Assembly (NCBI GenBank): GCA_964553535.1
Contig: CAZKLK010000014.1
Coordinates: 1 to 20,161, forward strand
Source of the DNA: JALHSV01 sp964553535
GTDB taxonomy: Bacteria; Nitrospirota; Thermodesulfovibrionia; Thermodesulfovibrionales; SM23-35
DNA length: 20,161 nucleotides
Reading direction: 5' to 3'
Under the pieces are notes generated by a model. That model was not told where the DNA came from and made no database searches. It saw only the letters and a program-made list of their open reading frames with translations. A program made the translations under genes and the position numbers. Below are positions 1-7,673 of this stretch, one piece after another; the stretch's first letter is position 1; each line of letters begins with the position of its first letter.

Positions 1-34
1 GTTCACTTTTAATTCTTAAAGAGTTCACTTTTAA
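1..34 (+). repeat. Two direct copies of a 15-base terminal repeat (left end)
   Basis: GTTCACTTTTAATTC occupies 1-15, and its first 12 bases recur exactly at 23-34, giving a 22-base period. The reverse complement of the same 15-mer occurs at 20118-20132, with a second, cut-off copy at 20151-20161. Paired short repeats in direct orientation at one end and inverted at the other resemble the multiple terminal repeats of IS21-type elements, but no transposase is seen. The sharing of the repeat between the two ends is directly visible. The mobile-element interpretation is inference. Confidence 0.6.
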
Positions 35-313
35 ATTTTTCCTAAAAGCGCATTTCATTTGCCATTTCATTCATAAATATTTTTGATGATTTAATTCCGC
101 GCTTGTTTTTCAATATTGGTTGTTCTACCATAAAAAATCCGTAACCGGATGGATTATTGAAATCACTGAGAAGTTTTTGAGCGGGAACCCGCAACAAACA
201 TTCATTTCCATAATTCATTTGCTGAAGGTCAGGGGATGTAATCTGGCTGCGAACTTTTGCAGCTTCATTTTTACTTCGCAAAATCCGGCTGCTGGCCGGC
301 AAAAGCAATTTAT
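35..313. other. Leader region before the formate module, no confident gene
   Basis: This stretch of about 280 bases is AT-rich near its left edge and lies between the terminal repeat and the first recognisable gene. A minus-strand open frame of 88 codons (42-308) and a plus-strand one of 65 codons (120-317) can be read, but neither has a motif or composition I recognise. The minus-strand frame ends 8 bases before the terminal repeat, so it could be the eroded 3' end of an insertion element gene; I cannot support this further. I see no convincing sigma70 or sigma54 promoter, although the transcript of the downstream operon probably starts here. Confidence 0.3.
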
Positions 314-775
314 ATGAAAGAGCACCTTAAAACGATATTCGATGAATGCGTGGAAAACAATGGAAATGTAATTTCCATTCTCCAGGGCATTGAAAAAACA
401 TTCGGGTATATCCCGGAAGACGCGGTAGCCTGGTTCGCAAAGAAACTTGACATTCCCGCAAGCCGCTTTTTCGGAATTGCTACATTTTACTCCCAGTTCC
501 ATCTGACACCCAGAGGCGGATGTATCATTTCCATATGCCGTGGAACAGCCTGCCACGTGAAGGGTTCCGAAAAACTTCTTGACAGGCTGTCCGTTGAACT
601 CGGCTTGCCGCCCGGCAATGATTCAACATCGGATTTGAGATTTACGATCGAGAAAGTTAACTGTATCGGCGCATGCGGCATCGCTCCTGTCGCAATAGTG
701 CATGGAGCCGTTCTCGGCAACTCCACGCTCATGATGATCATGAAAGAGATATCAGAGCTGAAGGCAAGTGAATAG
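314..775 (+). CDS. NuoE/HndA-like [2Fe-2S] subunit of NAD(P)-linked formate dehydrogenase
   Basis: This is a 153-residue member of the 24-kDa (NuoE/HndA) family, whose thioredoxin-like fold carries one [2Fe-2S] cluster. All four ligands are visible: C75 and C80 in a CRGTAC motif, then C117 and C121 in CIGAC. The N-terminal helical part with FGYIPEDAV and the following ATFYSQF are typical of the family. The ATG at 314 is chosen because homology begins there; an in-frame upstream ATG at 257 would add 19 residues that do not look like the family. The next gene starts 8 bases before this stop, implying coupled translation. In complexes of this kind the protein pairs with the NuoF-like subunit and passes electrons between flavin and iron-sulfur centres in the cytoplasm. 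Context makes it part of formate dehydrogenase rather than complex I or a hydrogenase. Confidence 0.9.
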   Translation: MKEHLKTIFDECVENNGNVISILQGIEKTFGYIPEDAVAWFAKKLDIPASRFFGIATFYSQFHLTPRGGCIISICRGTACHVKGSEKLLDRLSVELGLPPGNDSTSDLRFTIEKVNCIGACGIAPVAIVHGAVLGNSTLMMIMKEISELKASE

Positions 776-2552
776 GGACATCATTATAAAAGTCTGCACC
801 GGAACAGGGGGAATTGCCTCAGGCGGAGAAAAAGTATTGGAAACATTCAGATCCATCGTTAAGGCATCCGGCATGGAAGCAACCATGTATGAACGATGCG
901 CGGTCCATCAGTCAGGCTGCAGGGGATTCTGCAAGAAAGACGTCCTCGTTGATGTCATAATAAACGGAGACAAATCAACATATATGCATGTGAAACCCGA
1001 CATGGTGAAAACGATTTTTGATGAACATATTTTGCGCGGCAATCCAGTAAGAGAATGGATCGCCGGCCCGGATTATGACGACTTCCATAGCAAGCAGACA
1101 AGAGTGGTGCTATCGTGCTGCGGCGAAATAGATCCGGAAGACATTCAATCCTATCAAGCAGTTGGAGGGTACACCGCCGCTGAAAAGGCATTGCTCTCGA
1201 TGACCGGGGAGGAGATTATCGCTGTTGTTAAGCGATCCAATCTCCGGGGACGCGGCGGCGGCGGATATCCTACTGGTCTGAAATGGGAACTATGCTCGCG
1301 ATTTGCTTCGGACATAAAGTTTGTGATATGCAATGGAAATGAGAGCGACCCGGGCGCATTCGCGGACACGTCGATCATGGAAGGTGATCCTCACTCTATT
1401 ATTGAAGGGATGATCATCTGCGCAAAGGCTGTCGGTGCCCGACAAGGCTACATATACACAAAGGCCGAATATAGATTATCGGTGAAACGAATGCAAAAGG
1501 CTATAGAACAGTGCTATGCCAATGGATTTCTTGGAAAAAGCATACTCGGAACAAATTGTGATTTTGACCTGAAAATATTTCAAGGCCCCGGAGCTTTTGT
1601 CTGCGGAGAAGCGACTGCTCTTATGCGTTCGATGGAAGGTAAACGTGGTATGCCCATCCCAAAGATGTGGCGCACTGCAGAAAAAGGATTGTGGAACAAA
1701 CCAACGGCGCTGAACAATGTTGAGACATTTGCAAACATTCCGAGAATCATTTTGAATGGAGCGCAGTGGTTCGGAAATCTGGGGACCGAGAGAAGCGGAG
1801 GGACGAAGGTATTTTCCATATCCGGATCCATACGAAATACCGGTTTGATTGAGACGCCAATGGGAACCACCCTGAGGGAAATCATTTACGATATCGGCGG
1901 GGGCATCGAGGGCGACAAAAAATGCAAAGGTGTACACATAGGAGGTCCCACGGGCGGATGTATTTCTGCTGCGCATCTTGACACCGAGGTCGATTATGAA
2001 TCGCTGGCTCAGGCGGGATCAATGATGGGCTCGGGCGGGATGGTGGTTCTTGACGAGACAAGCTGTATTGTAAATACGACAAAATATTTTTTGGAGATTG
2101 CGCAGGCGGAATCTTGCGGAAAATGCGCGCCTTGCAGAATCGGCACAAGAAGAATGCTGGAAATTATGGAAAGGATCGCTGACGGAAGCGGCCGGGAAGG
2201 CGATTTGAACCTGCTTGAAGAGCTTGGCAATTACATCCGTTCCGCTTCATTATGCGGATTCGGCATGACGGCGCCAAATCCTGCGCTCAGCACGATAAGA
2301 TATTTTCGCGAGGAGTACGAGAACCATATAAGAGACCGGAAATGCCCCGCCCTCGTATGCAAGGCTATGATCACCTACGTAATTCTTAAGCATACCTGCA
2401 AAGGCTGCGGCACCTGCAAACGGACCTGTCCTTCGGATGCCATACGGGGTGTGAGAAAAAAGCCTCACCATATTCATCGGTCGGCATGCATCAAATGCGG
2501 CGCGTGTTTTGATGCATGCAAATTTAAAGCAGTTAAAAAAATGCCGGCATGA
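768..2552 (+). CDS. NuoF/HndC-like flavin and NAD(P)-binding subunit
   Basis: This 594-residue protein begins with GTG, overlapping the previous stop. Domain order is an N-terminal thioredoxin-like [2Fe-2S] domain (about 1-100), the FMN/NAD(H) domain (glycine-rich GRGGGGYPTG near 160), an SLBB domain, the [4Fe-4S] segment (ESCGKCAPC near 450 and SLCGFG near 496), and a C-terminal two-cluster ferredoxin (CKGCGTC onwards, about 545-590). This is the HndC/HymB layout of multimeric hydrogenases and formate dehydrogenases. It should exchange electrons between NAD(P)H, FMN and the iron-sulfur chain. Three oddities stand out. The N-terminal cluster motif reads CTGTGG, with glycine at residue 15 where cysteine is usual. 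The nucleotide loop reads CGEATAL (A282) rather than the usual CGEETAL. The flavin/NAD loop reads CNGNESDPG rather than the usual CNADEGDPG. The gene ends in an ATGA overlap with the next possible start. Confidence 0.92.
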   Translation: MNRDIIIKVCTGTGGIASGGEKVLETFRSIVKASGMEATMYERCAVHQSGCRGFCKKDVLVDVIINGDKSTYMHVKPDMVKTIFDEHILRGNPVREWIAGPDYDDFHSKQTRVVLSCCGEIDPEDIQSYQAVGGYTAAEKALLSMTGEEIIAVVKRSNLRGRGGGGYPTGLKWELCSRFASDIKFVICNGNESDPGAFADTSIMEGDPHSIIEGMIICAKAVGARQGYIYTKAEYRLSVKRMQKAIEQCYANGFLGKSILGTNCDFDLKIFQGPGAFVCGEATALMRSMEGKRGMPIPKMWRTAEKGLWNKPTALNNVETFANIPRIILNGAQWFGNLGTERSGGTKVFSISGSIRNTGLIETPMGTTLREIIYDIGGGIEGDKKCKGVHIGGPTGGCISAAHLDTEVDYESLAQAGSMMGSGGMVVLDETSCIVNTTKYFLEIAQAESCGKCAPCRIGTRRMLEIMERIADGSGREGDLNLLEELGNYIRSASLCGFGMTAPNPALSTIRYFREEYENHIRDRKCPALVCKAMITYVILKHTCKGCGTCKRTCPSDAIRGVRKKPHHIHRSACIKCGACFDACKFKAVKKMPA

Positions 2553-5392
2553 GGCGTGATTTGACAAATCGGGGATTCGAGGATCCAAGCGAAATACATA
2601 AAGGACGTGATATGCCTGTCCCGTCGAGTCCACGGACTGGCACAGTTTTGGAACATCAAGATATGATCTCACTCAAAATAGATGGTCGGGAAGTAACAGT
2701 CAGAAAGTTTACAACAGTGCTCGAAGCAGCGGGGAAGATCGGCATTCAGATTCCGACGTTATGTCATCATCCGGAACTATCACCTCACGGCGGCTGCAGG
2801 CTCTGCCTGGTGGAAATTAAGGGGTCTCCCAGACCGGCGGCCTCCTGCACCATTTTTGTCCGCGAGGGAATGGAAGTTGTCACTTCCAATGCCCGGCTGA
2901 ACCAGCTCAGGCGGACAACGCTTGAACTTATTCTTTCCGATCATCCAAATGACTGCATGGTCTGTGAACGTGCCGGTGATTGCATCCTCCAGGAGCTTGC
3001 ATATTATTACGGTGTCAGGGAAAACCGTTTTATTGGTCAAAAGAGGGTTTATCACACAAAGGATAACAATCCATTCATCGCGCGAGAGATGGAGAAATGC
3101 ATCCTTTGCGGGCAGTGTGTCCGTGTTTGCGATGAAGTTCAGGGAGTCGGTGCAGTAGATTTTGCGTACAGAGGTTTGAAAACTAAAATTACCCCGCCTT
3201 TTGAAAAAGATTTGAACTGCGAATTTTGCGGCCAATGCGTCGCAGTCTGCCCTACCGGAGCGCTTAGCGGCAAAATGTGGGCACAGAAAGGCCGGCAGAA
3301 ATTCGCTGAGATTGATACCATCTGCCCGTACTGCGGATGCGGCTGTAATATAACGCTTTCTGTGAGAAATAATGAGGTCATACGAGTTTCCTCAAAGCCC
3401 GATACATTAAACAAAGGTTGGCTCTGCGCAAAGGGCAGATTCGGATACGGATTTATCCACAGCCCCCACCGGCTAAAAAAACCTCTTATTCGGACTGCAC
3501 CCAAAAACGCGGCCTTTATTGAGAGTTCAGATTCCGGCCCGCTTGCGTCAATTTTCAGGGAAGTCTCCTGGGATGAGGCGCTTGATTATACGTCTGACCG
3601 CCTTAAGGAGATCAGGCGCATATATGGCGCCGACTCCATAGGGGGCATCTCATCCGCGCGTTGCACGAATGAGGAAAATTACCTTTTCCAAAAATTCATC
3701 CGAGGCGTCATAGGCACAAATAATATCGACCATTGCGCCCGACTATGACACAGTTCTTCCCTGGCCGGTCTGGCCACCGTATTCGGATCAGGCGCAATGA
3801 CGAACTCGATACCCGAAATAGAAAACCATGACGTTATATTTGTTATTGGTTCGAATACAACCGAGACTCATCCGATTATCGCTCTGCGCATGAAGAAGGC
3901 AATCAGGCAGGGAGCAAATCTCATCGTCGCCGATCCGAGAAAGATCGATCTTGTACGATTTTCCTGTTTATGGCTGCAGCACAGACCGGGAACCGACGTT
4001 GCTCTGCTGAACTCGATCATGCATGTTATCGTGAAGGAAGACTTGATCGACAAGAATTTTATTCTTAAGCGCACCGAAGGCTTTGAAACATTCCGCGAAT
4101 CTTTAACCGATTACACTCCTGAAAGAGGGTCGCATCTGACCGGCGTTCCCAAAGAAAACATTGTCAGGGCGGCTCTCCTTTACGGAAATGCGAAACGCCC
4201 CGGAGTGTACTACAGCATGGGAATCACCCAGCATACCCATGGAACAAATAATGTATATGCAATAGCCAATTTGGCGTTGATGACCGGAAACCTCGGAAAA
4301 GAGAGCACAGGCGTCAACCCCCTGAGAGGGCAGAATAATGTTCAGGGAGCTTGCGATATGGGTTGCATACCGGATTTTCTGACCGGTTATCAGAAAGTCG
4401 CTGTCCCGGGCATACGGCAGAAATTCACAAAAGCATGGGATGTCCCTTTGCCGGAAAAACCCGGCCTTACTTCAACCGAGATGATCAGGGCGGCCCTGAA
4501 CGGCGGCATGAAAGCGCTATATATAATGGGAGAAAACACTGTTCTGAGTCACCCCGACGTGCGTCATACCGCACGCGCACTAAATTCTCTAAATCTGCTT
4601 GTAGTAGAGGACATATTTTTAACGGAGACCGGCCGGCTGGCGGACGTTGTTCTGCCCGCCGCGTGCTTTGCAGAAAAGGATGGCACCTTTACAAATACCC
4701 AGAGGATGGTGCAGCGAATCAGAAAAGCCGTCGAGCCGCCTGATGACGCATGGGAGGATTCACGCATTATCGCCAATCTTGCAAAACGGTTTGGCTACGA
4801 CATGAGGTTTGAAAATATTGAAGACGTCTTCCGGGAAGCGGGAAAGCTCTGGCCAGCCCTTGCAGGCATCAGCTACAGGAGAATAGCAAAAACGGGACTA
4901 CAGTGGCCGTGCCCGACCGGTGACCATCCGGGAACGCAATTCCTTTTCAAAGGGTCGTTCCCGCGTGGAAAAGCCGCTTTTACTCCTGTGGAATTCAGAC
5001 CGCCAGATGAACCGGCTGACGCAGAATATCCCTTTTTGCTATCGACAGGAAGGCACCTTTTTCATTATCATACAAACTCTATGACAGGCGTGGTTGATCC
5101 ATTAGCCTCTTTATTGACGCAGGCATATATTGAGATCCATCCGGATGATGCGCGTTGCCTTGGGGTCCGCGACGGGGAAAAAGTGCGGGTGTCATCAAGA
5201 AGGGGATCTATCCGGCTGGGTGTCCTTATTTCTGACCGGCCGTCAAGGGGCGTTGTTTTTATTCCTTTTCATTATCGTGAAGCGGCTGCAAATTTGCTGA
5301 CAAACTCGGCGCTCGATCCCGTAGCGAAGATTCCTGAACTGAAGGTTTGCGCGGTAAAAATTGAAGCAAGCAATACCGTGCAGCATGAATAA
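2549..5392 (+). CDS. fdhA: Selenocysteine-containing formate dehydrogenase catalytic subunit with NuoG-like N-terminus
   Basis: This is one continuous frame of 947 residues in which TGA at 3746-3748 is read as selenocysteine (residue 400); on both sides the same frame stays homologous. The context, DHCARL-Sec-HSSSLAGLA, is the active site of molybdenum/tungsten formate dehydrogenases. Domains in order: a [2Fe-2S] ferredoxin (C72, C83, C86, C100); a His-Cys [4Fe-4S] segment (H132, C136, C139, C145); a two-[4Fe-4S] domain (about 182-250); the enzyme's own [4Fe-4S] domain starting CPYCGCGC; the bis-molybdopterin domain; and the C-terminal dinucleotide-binding domain from about residue 830. The enzyme interconverts formate and CO2. 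With the NuoE- and NuoF-like partners it forms a soluble NAD(P)-linked, possibly ferredoxin-bifurcating, complex. The start could be 2549, 2612 or 2663, where core homology begins. Production requires the SelA-D machinery, not present here. Confidence 0.95.
2601..2605 (+). promoter_or_regulatory. Possible ribosome binding site for an alternative formate dehydrogenase start
   Basis: AAGGA lies 6 bases before an ATG at 2612 that is in frame with the formate dehydrogenase. The upstream ATG at 2549 overlaps the preceding stop codon but has no visible Shine-Dalgarno sequence. The true start is therefore either 2549 (coupled reinitiation) or 2612. Confidence 0.4.
3746..3785 (+). promoter_or_regulatory. 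Bacterial SECIS element directing selenocysteine at TGA 3746-3748
   Basis: Directly after the in-frame TGA the RNA can form a short hairpin: TGGCC (3762-3766) pairs with GGCCA (3772-3776) around the apical loop GGTCT (3767-3771). From memory, the Escherichia coli fdhF SECIS also has GGUCU in its apical loop, starting 19 bases after the UGA, which is the same distance as here. The GU of the loop is what SelB recognises. Together with conserved coding sequence on both sides, this strongly supports recoding rather than a nonsense mutation. Confidence 0.88.
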
Positions 5393-5403
5393 ATATTTTT
5401 ATT

Positions 5404-5409
5404 GGAGGG
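5404..5409 (+). promoter_or_regulatory. Ribosome binding site fixing the start at 5417
   Basis: GGAGGG lies 7 bases before ATG 5417. An in-frame TTG at 5402 would place this sequence inside the coding region, so the ATG is the better start. Confidence 0.75.
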
Positions 5410-5416
5410 TTATATC

Positions 5417-5872
5417 ATGATCTCTGCCGACATATTACAAAAGCAGGTGCTGATGGAAGGCATTGAAAAAGAAGGACTTGACAAAATTGCTAAAATCACA
5501 AGCCCGGTGTCGATAAAAAAAGGGGAACAGCTTTTCAGGGAAAAAGATGACACCAAAGGGCTCTGGCTTATCATTTCCGGCAAAATTGAAATATCAAGGA
5601 TGACAGCCGACGGCTGGAGGCAGACACTCGTTGTCCTGCCGGCCGGTCATTTTTTCGGGGAACTCTCGATTCTCGAAAAGAGAAAGCATGTAGCTTCAGC
5701 AACAGCACTCGAAGACTCGGAGCTCCTTCTGATTCCCAAGGAGGAATTTGACGATCTGGTTAAGAGTGACTGCGCCCTGGCGCTGAACCTTGTAGTAAAA
5801 ATTGCCATAGTCATGAGCAAAAATCTCAGACGCATGAATGACAAATTTCTTAGCGCACTCATTAGCTACTAA
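5417..5872 (+). CDS. Stand-alone cyclic nucleotide-binding (CAP_ED) domain protein
   Basis: This 151-residue protein is almost entirely one cyclic nucleotide-binding beta-roll. The family signatures are visible: an early GEQLFREKD strand-turn, the WLIISGKIEISR segment, HFFGELSILEKRKHVASATA (the phosphate-binding cassette region, with the conserved Gly-Glu), and the LLLIPKEEF strand. It ends after a C-helix and has no helix-turn-helix, kinase or channel part, so it is not a complete Crp/Fnr regulator. The cassette has lysine-histidine where cAMP-binding proteins usually carry the Arg-Thr/Ser pair that holds the cyclic phosphate, so cAMP binding is doubtful. It lies between the formate dehydrogenase and fhs, 24 bases from each, and is probably co-transcribed with both. 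A regulatory or ligand-sensing role in formate/C1 metabolism is inference. Confidence 0.85.
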   Translation: MISADILQKQVLMEGIEKEGLDKIAKITSPVSIKKGEQLFREKDDTKGLWLIISGKIEISRMTADGWRQTLVVLPAGHFFGELSILEKRKHVASATALEDSELLLIPKEEFDDLVKSDCALALNLVVKIAIVMSKNLRRMNDKFLSALISY

Positions 5873-5896
5873 TTGGCTATCTTCTAAAAAGGGGGC

Positions 5897-7663
5897 ATGA
5901 TGTTCCTTGATCCCGTAAAACACGCCGACTGGGAAATAGCGCACGCGTCCGAAGCATATATGAAAACCGTCAGCCGGCTGGGCGATGAACTCGGTCTGGC
6001 GCGGCACGAACTCCTTCCACACGGGCATTATATCGCAAAGCTTGATTTCAAAAGCATCCTGAGCAGGTTGCATTCAAAACCGGACGGGAAATATATTGAT
6101 GTGACCGCTATAACTCCGACCCCGCTTGGAGAAGGCAAATCGACGACTACTCTGGGCCTGACGCAGGGACTCGGCAAGAGAGGGAAGCAGGTCATCGCGG
6201 CTATCCGTCAGCCATCCGGAGGGCCAACAATGAATATCAAAGGATCGGCGGCAGGCGGAGGTTTATCGCAGTGCATTCCGCTGACGCCTTTCTCCCTCGG
6301 GCTTACCGGCGATATCAACGCAATCATGAATGCTCATAATCTTGCTATGGTCGCCCTTACATCACGGATGCAGCATGAATTCAATTACACTGATGAACAG
6401 CTCGCCAAAAGAAGATTGAGGAGACTGAATATCGATCCCCGCTCCGTCGAAATGAAATGGGTCATGGATTTTTGTGCTCAGTCTCTCAGAGAAATCATAA
6501 TCGGCATCGGCGGGAAGAATGACGGATTCGTGATGCGTTCGGGTTTTGCCATCGCCGTATCGTCGGAAATAATGGCAATTCTTGCGGTTTCAACCGATCT
6601 GAAGGATATGCGTGAGAGAATTGGAAAGACAGTCGTCGCCCATGACAAGTGGGGCAAACCGGTTACAACTGAAGACCTTGAAGTGGCGGGCGCGATGACT
6701 GCCTGGATGGTCGAGGCCCTGAATCCCAATCTGATGCAGACTATAGAAGGCCAGCCGGTGCTTGTTCACGCAGGACCTTTCGCGAACATCGCCATCGGTC
6801 AATCGTCTATTATCGCCGACAGAGTCGGGCTCAAACTTGGCGACTATCATGTGACGGAATCGGGCTTCGGCGCCGATATCGGCTTTGAAAAATTCTGGAA
6901 CCTTAAATGCAGATTCTCGGGACTAAAACCCCACGCTGCGGTCATAGTGTCGACCATCCGCGCGTTGAAATGTCACGGCGGCGCTCCCGTCCCGGTTCCC
7001 GGCCGACCCATGCCGCGGGAATACGAAAATGAAAATATCGAATGGGTTGAAAACGGGTGTGCGAATCTGATCCATCACATTCTTACCGTAAAGAAATCCG
7101 GGATCAACCCCGTTGTCTGCATTAACGCGTTTTATACGGATACGGAAAATGAAATAAACACCGTCCGGAGACTTGCAGAGGCCGCCGGGGCGCGCGTTGC
7201 CCTTTCAAAGCACTGGCAGTTCGGCGGCAACGGGGCTTTGGATCTTGCAGATGCGGTTATTGACGCATGCAATGAAACAAATAACTTCCACTTTCTCTAC
7301 GATTTGTCTGCGCCTCTGCGCACTCGTATTGATCTTATTGCAAGGGAGGTCTACGGGGCAGACGGCGTTGAATTCAGCCCCGAAGCCCTGTCCAAAGCGC
7401 AACGAATAGAGGATGACCCTGAAATATCCAAACTCGGCATCTGCATGGTAAAAACCCATTTGAGTCTTTCAGATAATCCTTTGCTGAAGGGCGTTCCGAA
7501 AGGATGGAAACTTTTTGTCCGGGACATCCTTACATATAGAGGCGCCGGCTTCGTCGTCCCGGTTGCCGGATCCATAAAACTCATGCCCGGAACCGCTTCG
7601 GACCCGGCATTCAGGCGGATCGACGTTGATGTGGAAACGGGCAAGGTGAAAGGACTTTTTTAG
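5897..7663 (+). CDS. fhs: Formate-tetrahydrofolate ligase
   Basis: This 588-residue enzyme, within the usual size range of 550-590, joins formate to tetrahydrofolate using ATP to give 10-formyltetrahydrofolate. The ATP loop TPTPLGEGKSTT lies at about 74-84. Other family blocks are visible: RQPSGGPTMNIKGSAAGGG (about 104-122), the HAGPFANIA region, and the ALSKHWQFGG and PLLKGVPKGWKLFVRDI regions. A strong GGGGG Shine-Dalgarno precedes tandem ATG codons at 5897 and 5900. Its place directly downstream of a formate dehydrogenase suggests the first two steps of the methyl branch of the Wood-Ljungdahl pathway, in either direction. Later pathway enzymes (FolD, MetF, CODH/ACS) are not in the window, so autotrophy is not shown, only formate-to-folate capability. 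Confidence 0.97.
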   Translation: MMFLDPVKHADWEIAHASEAYMKTVSRLGDELGLARHELLPHGHYIAKLDFKSILSRLHSKPDGKYIDVTAITPTPLGEGKSTTTLGLTQGLGKRGKQVIAAIRQPSGGPTMNIKGSAAGGGLSQCIPLTPFSLGLTGDINAIMNAHNLAMVALTSRMQHEFNYTDEQLAKRRLRRLNIDPRSVEMKWVMDFCAQSLREIIIGIGGKNDGFVMRSGFAIAVSSEIMAILAVSTDLKDMRERIGKTVVAHDKWGKPVTTEDLEVAGAMTAWMVEALNPNLMQTIEGQPVLVHAGPFANIAIGQSSIIADRVGLKLGDYHVTESGFGADIGFEKFWNLKCRFSGLKPHAAVIVSTIRALKCHGGAPVPVPGRPMPREYENENIEWVENGCANLIHHILTVKKSGINPVVCINAFYTDTENEINTVRRLAEAAGARVALSKHWQFGGNGALDLADAVIDACNETNNFHFLYDLSAPLRTRIDLIAREVYGADGVEFSPEALSKAQRIEDDPEISKLGICMVKTHLSLSDNPLLKGVPKGWKLFVRDILTYRGAGFVVPVAGSIKLMPGTASDPAFRRIDVDVETGKVKGLF

Positions 7664-7673
7664 GAAATTCAGA

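Noticed and set aside
42..308. Minus-strand 88-codon frame near the left end as a gene
   Set aside because: No recognisable motif or ribosome site, and it is opposite the leader of the formate operon. It is kept only as a possible relic of a mobile element.
2549..3748. Reading the formate dehydrogenase as a truncated gene or pseudogene followed by a second gene from 3797
   Set aside because: The frame is unchanged across the TGA, the intervening codons encode the conserved HSSSLAGLA segment, and a SECIS hairpin is present.
314..5392. Complex I (nuoEFG) or an NADP-reducing hydrogenase operon
   Set aside because: The third gene ends in a formate dehydrogenase molybdopterin module with selenocysteine. 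It has no H-cluster motifs, and no membrane Nuo subunits follow.
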